A stretch of 64,000 nucleotides of DNA, from assembly GCA_950106755.1 (NCBI GenBank), contig OX467089.1:28377345-28441344 (forward strand). The letters run 5' to 3'. The notes beneath the pieces are model-generated. The model did no database searches, had not been told where the DNA came from, and saw only the letters and a program-made list of their open reading frames with translations. The DNA is from Climacium dendroides. Its lineage: Eukaryota > Streptophyta > Bryopsida > Hypnales > Climaciaceae. Numbering within the stretch: position 1 is the first letter of the stretch; each line of letters begins with the position of its first letter. Position numbers and translations under genes: made by a program. This document shows, one piece after another, positions 1 through 11,700 of this stretch.

Positions 1-3000
1 TTGTATCTAATTTTTTCATGATGTACCAAGGGTATACATTTTCGTAGTAAGAATGTACTTTGTTGATACATCATGATGGAATTGGGTATAGGGACAAGAA
101 TGGATGTTTTTATTGTATGACTTAAGTTACTACCTTCATAAATTGTAATAATTATTCCTCGTAGTTTCTTTTTATACCAAATCATCATTAAAAAAAATTG
201 AACCCACAAAGAGGCCTTCCGTTTTCTTACTAGTTTTTATACTAATTGAATGAATATAAAAGTGAAAAACAAAAGTTTTAGTATTTTTAATATAATAAAA
301 AAAAACTATTTTTTCAAACAATATAAATGAATTTTTCAAACCGCACATGTTTTGAATCTTTATTAGATTTCAAACATTTGTACCTAAAAAAGAATGTTAA
401 AAGACCAATATTAGAAGTGCTTGGATGTTATAAAGTTCAATTTAGAAGGATATAATTTGATGAAGACTTTCAAATAAAATTTGTAAAATAAAATTTGTAC
501 ACCATACAATTACATCAATTGTTATACTAAAATAATAATTTGAAACCAAAAAATGATATTTCTTCCTAAAATGTTTGTAACTTTCATGATATATTTTTCT
601 TTAAGTTCAATATTCTAAATTTAATTATAGCTATCTTCTAAGATTATGTTTTATTTATTTATTCAAATCATTCTAAGGGTCATTTTTTCAATTGAGAAAA
701 TTATCTTTTAGGTGAAACACATTAAAGATTTTTTTATATGTTTTTAATTTCATAAAAAATACTTCATAATTACAAATCTTCTTTCAAAATGATAATTTAA
801 GTAGTAATTATTGTATGAGCACAAGGTACACTAAAAATGAAGTCTTTATTCTAAAGTCAATTAATTGCTCGTAGTTTGAGAAGCACCTAGTATAAGAATG
901 TTTGAAATTTGAATAACTAAAATAGACCCACTTGAAATGAAAACGTAAAGACAAAAACTATAGAAGTCATGTTAATTTAGTGTGGAAAAGGAAGATCTTG
1001 CAAATAGAACATGCATTCATTAAATTATTCAATCTTTCATGACGAGAGGTTTTTGGATTCACATTCTTCAACTTTCATGTGAAAGGCCAAACTTGCCAAT
1101 AGAAACATGAAGAAGGTTCCACTAGTGTAGAGGTTCAATTGAATTAGTAAGTCCTCATTGGTGTAAATCATGAACTTGTAGCACTGGCAATAGAGGTTGT
1201 AGTAATTGGAGTTACTTAATTGCAACGAGTGCCCAAGAGATTCAAGGAAATCTGATGGACTTGACCAATTTGAATGGGACTTTGATTTCAATGCATCAGC
1301 CACCTTAAAAAGTTTGCAAGGGAGTATATACTAGTTTCAGTCTATATTAGGAGAACTACAATGTGTACACTTGCAAAATAGGTTGCATGGGATAGCTATT
1401 TGATTGCATTGCATGTTGAACAAGATAATACATAGAACATGAACTGAACAAAACAAAAGATGATATTGAAACAGAGTGTCAACTCAATATGTACATACTC
1501 TTTGATACACTAAAAAGATGATCACTTGACTACAAGTGACTGTAAACTAATATACAAGTACTAGTATAAAAGATGAATGAACAGTGAAAAAGGTCAAATG
1601 AAAATCATTGAGGTGAACTAACATTTGTTAACACTGCAATCTTGTGGAAAGAATTACAAAAATTTAGCTCCCTAGGAGCTAGCATTAGGTCCTTTGGTGA
1701 TAGTTCAATCGAAGATGGTTCTTATAATGCCATTTATCTCAATTTTGAGGTGGAATAAAGCTCCGTGATTGATGTAGTTAGCTGCTAATAGTAAGTTGTG
1801 ATACTCACCTTGCCCAAATTCATTAATGATTGGATGCGTTTTGGTCTATAATTTGTACCATTGTTTAGACATTGAGTCATCACATTAGAAGTGTGTTGAA
1901 ACTACATGTAGGTATACTATGAGAAGCTCGTTCAATTCCTGATTTCATATGTATACTTAGAAACAAAGTTCTCTTGCATGTGAATGGACTATGATTGTGA
2001 ATTATCTATACAATTGACGATGGGATACAATGCTTAATTTTAGAATTGAATACATGAAATTTAGCATTCCCGACCAACCATAACCACTAATAGCTTGAAC
2101 TTTAAGCAATCTTCGAAGCCCAAAAACTTTGATTGGCAATGATTAATATGTGCTCCAAAATTTGTCAAAGATTCACAAGATTAGTATACCTGATCCTCTA
2201 TGGAGATTGTCTAAAAATTTTTGGCTTGAAATTTGAAAATCATTGAGAGTGCCTATTCATTGTTTCAAATTGATGCAACATGCAAAATAATTCATGTACC
2301 AAAAAATGTGACTTTAAGAACTAATTGCAATTTGTGGGATGCTTTTTGAGTTGATTGCACTTTTAAGTCCTTGAAAAATTTTGCAATGATTTTTCATAGA
2401 AAGGATTTTGTACTTTGTTCAATTGTTTTTCAAATCCCTTCCAATATGAACAACGCTCAGACTTACACTTGCACGCACTGTAAGTGCACATACCTTACTA
2501 CCGTGAGGATGTACGAGCAACTGGAATCATCTCTTGCAGTTGTAAAATACTCCAGCGACGAAATGGTGCAGCAAAGACTCCAAACTTGAGATCCTACTTC
2601 TATGGAGCTCCTAGATCCACATTTCACGGAGTTTAACAAGAGTGAAATGATATCGGAACACCAAGAAAGTTTACACATCCTACTTCTTCAAACATTCACG
2701 GAGCTTTCGACATTGGGAGCAGATTCAGCAAGGAGCATTCAGAGAAGCACAAAATGATGCAAAACAACAAGAAGGAAGGCTGTCAATGTCGACGTCGGAA
2801 GGGAAGCCGAGAAGGGTTGGAGGAAGCGGGCAGGGTGCAGGTAGGTCAGAGGGGGAGCGGGAGGCACATAGGTTGGAGGGACAGGGAAGCTGGTAGGGAG
2901 ATCGGGGCGGACAGGGAATCCCCCCATCCATCCACAATTGGGGCAATGAGGGGGTCAATTCACCCTGGCCCATCCTGAGGGCTCATGTCGCATAAAATCA

Positions 3001-3132
3001 TATTAGCTCTGCACCGTGAGGGCTGGTGAAACCAAACCCATAGCTTTCGTGGCTCATATCCGACGTGGCTTGCCTCCCGTTCGCCTTACAAGCGCAGTCC
3101 AAAAGACGATGCAATTCCCCAACGCTTAACCC
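1..3132. other. AT-rich intergenic region, no supported gene
   Basis: AT-rich sequence with no splice-supported or recognisable coding region. Short open frames occur, for example at 1037-1303 on the minus strand and 2371-2589 on the plus strand, but none matches a family I know and their composition equals the background. A purine-rich, G-rich patch lies at about 2775-2960. Nothing else is supported. Confidence 0.6.
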
Positions 3133-3136
3133 TTAA

Positions 3137-4069
3137 CCCCTAAAGGACCATTGTCCCTTCGGGGGACAAATTGGATTTCGGGCAGGTACCTACGGGCTGA
3201 AATTTTGTCATGATTTTTTGAAACTTTTTTTGAAGATAGAAAAACTGATGAGCTTTGTGGGAATATAATTTTTTTCACATTTGGTGCCCGGAAACAAAAG
3301 TTATGACCAAATAAGCTCAAAGTAGGGGACGGGGGGCAGTCCGGGCAGCCAAAAAAAATTTGAATTTTTTTTTTTTTTTTTTTTTTTTTCTTTCTTTCTT
3401 GTAGATTATATTTTTGTCTGCATGGGAAGCTTTGATTCATTCCATTTGGACTTATTATGAGAAAGTTATGGACAATCTTGTTTATCGGGCAGTTAGAGCA
3501 TCTTCCTGAAAAAATAACTTATAGAATTCATTTCTGAATGCGATTTTTACAATTTTTCTAAAAAAAAAATTTACATGATTTTGTTTGCTTGCTAGAACAA
3601 TCTCACCATTGGGATTAGTGCATTTTAATTCCATCTTAAAGATATTAATAATTTAGATTTTCCTTCATTCTCATACCTACTTCTACTTAACAATTTTTTT
3701 AAGCATGAAAATTAATCTTTTTCTTAAAATTTTCTTTTTTTCTAGATTCTCAACTCAATTTCCCACAATAAGGATTTAAAGCTCAAAACTCTGTAGTGCA
3801 AAAAATTTAAGTTAAAAAAGTTCAAAGTCAAATAATCCAGTCCCGCAAGGTGCTGAAAAAATTGTTTTTTTCACTTTAAACACAAATATCTTTTAATCTA
3901 TGTGGTCAAAATTTCTGAAATTTTTTCCACACATTTCCATACTAGTAAGGTATAAGATCCTATGGTTGGATGTGCAAAAAAAATAATTTTCAAATTTTTT
4001 TACACTCTGCTACAGAAATGACAATTTTGAGTGTTTTTTGGCAGAAATAAGGCCTTGGTCCTTTAGGGG
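3137..4069. mobile_element. TTAA-flanked MITE (piggyBac-like ends)
   Basis: A 933-bp segment is bounded on both sides by TTAA (3133-3136 and 4070-4073). It carries a perfect 14-bp terminal inverted repeat, CCCCTAAAGGACCA at 3137-3150 and its complement at 4056-4069. TTAA target duplications with CCC-starting ends are the hallmark of the piggyBac superfamily. The interior is AT-rich with a long T run at about 3367-3390 and no transposase, so this would be a non-autonomous copy. A second element with TTAA and CCCCTAA ends lies at 61709-62503. Confidence 0.75.
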
Positions 4070-4379
4070 TTAAATGAAGCAACGGCCATTTTCTGGTCCA
4101 TGAATGCCAGAGAATCTTTGTGTAGGACAGAAATGAAACTATTCATCCTACGAATTTTGTTTGAAAAGGGGAAGTTTGGCATAGTAGTGAGACTTCCAAT
4201 GAATGTTTTTGCATTTTCTAAAACCAACAATTACATGATATCCAAGCAAATGATTTCCATGGTGACCAACTCATTGTTTAAGGGTTATCTTGGTTACTTT
4301 GTGAAGTGGAGATGTGTGAAAGTAATATAGGACTTTGGATTCAAGCGCCCTAGACTTGTTGAGCAATGCCATATTAGTC

Positions 4380-4620
4380 CTTGAAGGATGAATAGGTGAC
4401 CCTAGAAATCATCCTTTTTCATTACTGTATGAATCTTTGGCTTAAAAAATTGCAAAATCGCTCATTGGAAATCAAAGTATTGTAGAAGACCTCCCTTTCT
4501 ACAACAAATTTCGAGGATGAATAGTTAAACTTTTGTCCTACATAGGAGATTTTCTATCATTCATCAAACACCAAACATCCACTTTGACATTGAAAAATTA
4601 AGGTCAAAATGATGCAACAC
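4380..4620. repeat. Dispersed repeat, copy 1 (related to 18030-18320)
   Basis: This stretch shares long blocks with 18030-18320, including TATTGTAGAAGA followed by TTTCGAGGATGAATAGTT and an ending around AACATCC. The two copies differ by small indels and are about 13.7 kb apart in the same orientation. I do not recognise the family. No coding capacity is seen. Confidence 0.6.
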
Positions 4621-4807
4621 ATACATTTTTTTCACTACATAAAGCTTTTCTACTATGAACTCAGCATCATACAATACCAAATAGAATGCTAACATCCACT
4701 TTGACATTGAAAAATTAAGGTCAAAATGATGCAACACATACATTTTCTTCACTACATAAAGCTTTTCTACTATGAACTCAACATCATACAATACCAAATA
4801 GAATGCT
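4574..4807. repeat. Tandem duplication, 2 x 117 bp
   Basis: Two near-identical 117-bp units, 4574-4690 and 4691-4807, each begin AACATCCACTTTGACATTG. They create the repetitive minus-strand open frame 4564-4905, which I do not regard as a gene. The near identity suggests a recent duplication. Confidence 0.85.
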
Positions 4808-5776
4808 ATGTTTTGCTTAGTAAAGGCAATTTCTATGACTACAACCCTTAATCCTAAGACAAATTTGAGAACTATCCTAAACCTAAACCACCCTAACCTA
4901 AGCACATATCACAACCATAAAACCTCTTTTTTTCTTAAATATCTTAAACCATTGCAAATAAACCATAGGAAAAGTTCCAAATGAAAGCAGAACCCTATTA
5001 TGCATTCAACACCACCTCACAATCACCATGGCAAAACCTTATGTGTGGCAAAACCTTATAAAACCTTATGTACTCTAGATTAGAAAGACAATTCCCAAAC
5101 AAACCCTACAAGACAGCCCCTCTATGATAAGGTAATCACCAAACTGCTCTGATTATAGGACCAATAGGGGCATTCTTTATTTCTACAGTGAACAATTAAG
5201 TCATCCATCATACACTTTTGATTCTCATCGTCCTTGAAGAGTTAACCCCCCTCGGAAGGCTCAGGCAGGTTACGATTCAAGAGTTCAATTTGTATATTAC
5301 AACTATGTTTTCCAATTCTGTCTTGAACATGTGATGATGATAATGTAATACTATTCATACATATTGACTGCTTATCAACTGTGTAACAATGCCCATCATT
5401 TATTTCAACGTTGTCAAAGCTTTCGAATTGCCAAAAAAAAAATTTCAGCGTGACTTGTATTCGTCCATCAAAGATTTACACAGTTTCGTTGACATTTCTG
5501 GGAAAAATTAATGCCGAATACCGCATCACCCCATGCTACACCGGCATCATTGAGATCAACAAGCCGTTTTCGTAGAATGTGAAAATGAGAGATGAGATAC
5601 AAAATACCAACCTTGCAAATGAGAGGGCACAAATTTGATGATGACTTCCTGTTACAAAACTATTGACAACAAAACCTCCAGCATCCAAGGGATTGAGATT
5701 GTCACAGCTTGCGCAAGGTCCAGTTTGCAGTGAAGGAGTAATGTGCTACAAAAAACGAACCGACCATCTAAGCAAC
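4808..5776. other. Intergenic region and 3' flank of the aminopeptidase gene
   Basis: No gene is seen. The part next to 5777 should include the 3' untranslated region of the minus-strand aminopeptidase gene, but I cannot place a poly(A) site with confidence. Confidence 0.5.
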
Positions 5777-8700
5777 CTATGAAGCCAAACTTTTGGAGGC
5801 AATCTCGAAAACATTATCCGACAAACCGTTCGTGCCTGTGATTCGCTCCAGCTGCGCCTGCACAAGTAGTCACATAGCAAATGGAGATGAGCATCACGAT
5901 ATAATGCCAAACCACGTTCATTTCTAGCCCAATTTCACGAAGTGATACTGGATTGAATGCACAGGCTAGAAGGATGGCAAGGAAATATCTGAAAGACCTC
6001 TAAAGAATCTGCCAATTCATCAAGATTCATGCACTTACTTTGGACAAAGCCTGCCGTTCCTCATCAAATCTGCGCCATCTTGAGAAAGCCGAAACCATGC
6101 GGGATGCAACCTACACGAACATTTGGTTTAGCAAACAATCCTCATATATCAAGATGACACTGATTATGTCGCCTGTACGCTTTCCCTAACACTTCATCAA
6201 GAGTCCGAACTATATGGAATGAAAATATCAGCAACAGCATCAAATACATTATGCTTAACCAACCTGAGGGTTCAGTTTATCCAATTGGAGAACGATGTCA
6301 GCTAAAAACTTGTATCCTGATCCGTCTTTCGCATGAAAATTCACAGCAGATGCGCAGAACCCACCAATCAAGGAATAAACCTGCACAACAGAAGAGCAGT
6401 TATGTTGCAGCCAGATTGACTTAACACAGATAAGAGGGGTGCTAGTGGCTGAAATGAAGAATGGAAACACACCTTGTTTGGATTACGGATATCAAAAGCA
6501 GGATGGTCCAGCAAACTCCGCACATTCTCCACATTGCCAGGAACATCGGACATGGCTTGCAAACCAAGCCACTTGTTGACGACCTGAACACCAAAAATGG
6601 TTAGACATCTCAGAGACATTAGACATTAAGCGTGAATAATGAATAAAAAATTCTAAACCAGATGTCAATCGCATGTTCAACAGATAATTCAGAACATTCT
6701 GGACGAAGCATACCAAGGCGTCATTTTTCCACTGCTCGTAGAAGTCTGACAGAGACCGCGAGCGTGCATCTCCGGGGTTCTGGCAAATAGCTGCTAAAGC
6801 AGAAACTTGATCGGTCATGTTGGTGGCGTTCTTGAATTCATTCACTGCCAAATCAGTTGTCTCAGGTTCATCCAAAGATGCCAAGTAACCTGCACATAAA
6901 ATTGACAAGGGAGGTTAAGTGAGAACTGTGCTTCTCCTAGATTGAAGTGATTTACAATTAAAAAATCTAATAGCTGCTACAGACTATCAAGAAACTGAGT
7001 TTCAGCCTCTTAAAAAGATTATGAACAGGTTCTTCACTAGCAGAAAAAAAAGTCGGTACTACGGGCACAAAGACCCCCAACGCTGGTACTGTCGTATTCA
7101 GGTTGTGGACACAAAGCCGGAGGAACTCCGAAAAATAACAAAATTCATGTCCACAGAGGTCAAGACGAGAATGCGTACCCAAAGCAATATTCTTCAAAGA
7201 CCGTCGAGCCCTATGTTCGTGGCTAGGGTCATAAGTCACCGAGCTTCGGTTTGCTTCCACCTACATTTACAACACATGTTAAGAAATACACTTGAGTTCG
7301 GAGACGGAGTAGGTTTACTCAAACAGATGGCTCGACCGAAGAACTGCAGATAATACTTGTTTGATATACAATTTTTTAATGCAAAAACAGAAACAAAAAA
7401 ATATGGATAGGAATAATAGGTGAAAAGCCCTGTAAAGGAAATAATAGGGTCACATACGTATATGCTAGACTTCAAGTTCAAGAAAGCTTTAGATTTCAAC
7501 ATGAGTACTCGTTCTAGAATTGTAGAATGCTATTATCATACCCTCATGTGTGAAATCTCTTTTTCCATTTCTCTTTTGATCATCACATTCTTTATGCACT
7601 GCCAAAAATTTTACACCTCTAAGTTTGCAAGGATTGACCAGTTTTGGAGACACCAGACATAAGAGAACGGAAGTAGGAGAGTACATTCTAATTATACCAC
7701 CGTAAATTGACCAAATAAATGTTCAGGTTGAAATCAGGCTAGCAGACATATTAACGTTGCCACCCCCGAAACCAGTTTTCAAAGAGAGTTTTACAGAACT
7801 GAACATACCGTATGAAGGAGGTCCCCGCGCAGATTAGCAGCGATCTCTTTGATGACAAATCGTCTTACAGTGTGAATGGCATCTGGATCGGCCACATTCA
7901 TGAGGTCGGCAATCTCACTTTCTCCAGGTAATGACAAGCATTTTGCCACAAACTCCTGCAATATTTTATTTTAAAAACACTAAATGAAGCACTGTAACTG
8001 AATGCAATCCCAAGTCTTTATCTAATTTGCAAAATCAATCATAGCCAAGAAAACGAACCACAAACATATACACTAATAAAGCTTTCGCACATCGGAAGTA
8101 GAAGTTGACTTTCAAAGTGACCTTATCAAGTGACGAGTTTGTCAATGTACTACGGATGCCTTCGATAAAAGCACTGTTAACGCTGAGATTTTGTCCTTTC
8201 TGCTCAGCAACAATCAGGTCTAGCATAAGCTTACGGCTTAGAGTCTGACCAGCCTCCCACCTGTCCTCATTACAATATAGAGCAAGAAATCCATTAGCAT
8301 ACAGAGAGGCCGTATCAACACAAATGGTAATAATAATCGTTCTCATAGAAATCAACCAAAGCATAAGATGAGACTACTACCCTTACCGGTTGAATTGATC
8401 AGAATCATGAGCAAGGAGGAAGAAGAGATCATCATTTGTGACATCAGATACTAGACGGACCGGCGCACTGAAATTTCGCAACAGTGAAGGGACAGGTTTC
8501 TCCGCAATGTCTACAAATGTGAACTCCTGCTCAGCCTGGTATTCCAACAGACATCGTCAGAAAACTGCGATCACATCCTTTAAAATCTGAGGTGCATATC
8601 AAACGTATCGAAGGATGATAGAGCAAAAACCACCACATTGAGATGTCCAAAATTCTTTTCAAAGAAGTACTAAAAACATTTTTTAAAGAGACAGGAGATT

Positions 8701-11700
8701 ATCAAAGTTCAACCCCAGCCTGAACCATACCTTATTAACCTGCAATACAGCAGTGGTGGTAAAGTCGCCATCCGCACTCGTCAGATTGTGCAGTGAAGCT
8801 CCGTCTTTCACAGAGGTGAGACGCATATCCTTGCCATGCGAGTCAAGAAGTCCCACGGCTAGAGGTAGAAGCATCGGTTCCTTCGTTGGTTGTCCCGGGG
8901 TCGACGGAACTTCTTGCCTACACAATCGGCAACCACATCCAGAAAATCATGATCTCAAGCAATTACATGATTGTGCTTCATGCGGATACTAAAACTACGA
9001 AGAATAATCTGGCAAAAATAGTTGACGATGTTCAGAGTGAAATCTAAACGATATAATGTCTGTGCTGTCATGGAAACGACCATGTTCACTTATCACGTAC
9101 TTGCACTTGATCGTGAAGGTTTGCGCATCAGAGTTGTACGAGGTGGTCACAGTCAGGGCTGGAGTACCAGCTTGAGCATACCTGAAAAAGCCAACAGAAA
9201 ATTTCCAACATCATTTGATCCGATGTTTCAATGCTAGCAGCAAAGTTCATTAAAACATCTACGTAAACAATCGAACAAAAACCACATTGCAAAGACAAAA
9301 AGCGCATACGTAGACATTGTTTTAGACTTAACATGAATAAAACGATGTACCAAATAACACCTCAACTAGGATGCGACAAAGTGTCAGAATCCTTCGCAGC
9401 AGGACCTACTTACCATAGAGGAAACGTGGGGAACTTCACATCATTCGCATCAAACATAGCAGCCAGAAACTCCTCACAGGTGACAGCCTGACCGTCGTGT
9501 CTTTGGAAGTACAAATCCATACCCTGAAACCCCAGTACAATCCAGAATCTTATCACCTACTATATAAGACACAAAAATTATGGATGCTTTCCGACTTCGA
9601 AAATCTGGGAGAGCCTTGATGGGATAGAACTCAGAAATTCCGTAGAACCGTAGAAGTAAAGCAGCAACAAAATATTTGAAGCATTTGGATAAAAGTCAGG
9701 GCCACAATCCATAAAAAGAAGGTGAGCAGGAAAACCTTTCTGAAACCCGATTTTCCAAGCAAAGTTTGATACATACGTACAACCTCAGCACCCTGCGTCC
9801 AAAACAACATAATTAACTCTAGGAGTGCTCAAATACAAAGAGAATAACATGTAAAGTTGAATACCAACGCCAAATGGAGTGCTGTAATACCCTTTTATGT
9901 AATAATAAGGCAAAAAAATCAAAGACCCTACCTTCTCATACACCTGCAGTCCATCATTTAGGACGCAACAGCCACACCCGAAACATGCGAATAACAAAGC
10001 CACAATTAGCTTCACTTCAGCGTATAAACCACCATACTCCAACAAAGAAAACCACTGACGGAGAAAAAATTCTGAGGGTACGAATCGAAAAACTTACAGT
10101 AACTGCGGAACCATATGCATTAAGGATTCCAGCGGAAGCATCAACCCAAACACACGGCAATGAAGAATAATTAGAAGTGCCTCACGAAGACATCTAACTC
10201 GGAAGGAATATTCAGCGAACAAAAACAAAATGACATCCAACAGAAGTGACAAATTACGATAGACTTGCGCCACAATTGCCAACCAGTGTAGAAGTTATCC
10301 ATCTTGATGTACGAATGAGGTCGTACTGGATGGGCCATCGGACCAGCATCCTGCAAGAAATTCAAAGATATTCTCAGAACAAGCACATGCCTCTAAAAAA
10401 CTATCACCTCCAGCAGGCATTAGAGATACAAAAATAGCTTCGAAAGGAAACTTAGGGTTGCATTTCACTCAGGAAAAAGAGAAAAACATCCCAAAGATAC
10501 TTTAGATAGAGAAACTGCTTTATAAAACCTGAGAACTTTAACTTTAATGTTCGCTAGTTTCAATTTGAACCTGAGGATATTGTGAAATTCGCAAGCGACA
10601 CACATCAGCAATACGTTTTACTCCACGGCTACCCATATCAGACGAAAATTCCTGCATCAGACAGGCAAGTAACTAGAGTTAGCACCAGAATCATGCTAGT
10701 AAAGGATTTTTCAAGACATTCCCTTATAGGATTATCTTGAAATAATAAAAACAAACTCCATGTAGGCTTAAAAAACAAGCAGAACATGCGTTTCACTAAG
10801 GACAAAGGTACTTACCTGATCCCTGAAGACAGTGAGACCCTCCTTCAGACTAAGCTGAAACCAATCCCTGCATGTCACTCTGTCAAGACACAAGAAGCCG
10901 GTCGTCAGAATTCTATTCTGCGATAGTCCGCAATAGATTAGGGAAAAAACATAGGCAATAAACTGATGTCATAGTTGCACGACCTGCACATGTCTCCCCG
11001 AACCAATAGACTACAATCTGCCCGGTCAATAGTAGATAGGTAGACCATCAAAGGAAGCATACCGGTTACCAGTCCAATTGTGGAAATACTGAATCCCAGT
11101 TCAAGCCCCATGCAGATCACATACAAAAACATGTCAGTGATAAAAACGAACCATTAGAAAAATCACTACATGATAAAGAGGGCAATCTCTCAGAAGGTCT
11201 CTAGCCTGTGCACTGCTGCATGAGTGTTTGAAAGACAAACGAATTTGAATAAATGTCCAGCCAAGGAGAGTGACATGTTGGTATAGCAAGTAACACGGTA
11301 AGCCAATGTACCTCATGGCCAATAACACCTTCAATAGCTGCATAATCTGCATCCGTGGCTGTTTCAGGGGAAGCCAATACCAACCTTGAGTTGAAAATCT
11401 GTACCAAAATCCATGAGAGAAATATGAGTATTATTCTCAACTGTACAAAGCAGAGTTTGGATAACATCCGCTGAACTAAATCAAGATGTTTAAGATACAA
11501 AATCAGATCACAACATCAGAACGACTAAAAACGATTCATGATTCTTGAATGTAACACATCACTGCTTAGAACTGCAACAAGCTCGCCAAACGTTATTCAA
11601 ACATTATATATGCTGCAAACGAAGAAAAAGGAAAAACAGGAGCCCTGGGTCATGCTGACAGAACTCACGTTTAAACTCTTATTCTCCATGGCACCCCTGT

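Noticed and set aside
1037..1303. 88-aa minus-strand frame, possible small gene
   Set aside because: No recognisable domain and composition like the surrounding AT-rich DNA. One open frame of this length is expected by chance.
3126..3440. 104-aa minus-strand frame with a lysine run
   Set aside because: The lysines come from a poly-T tract inside the TTAA-flanked MITE.
4564..4905. 113-aa minus-strand frame with an internal repeat
   Set aside because: It is produced by the 117-bp tandem duplication; no family match and no splice context.
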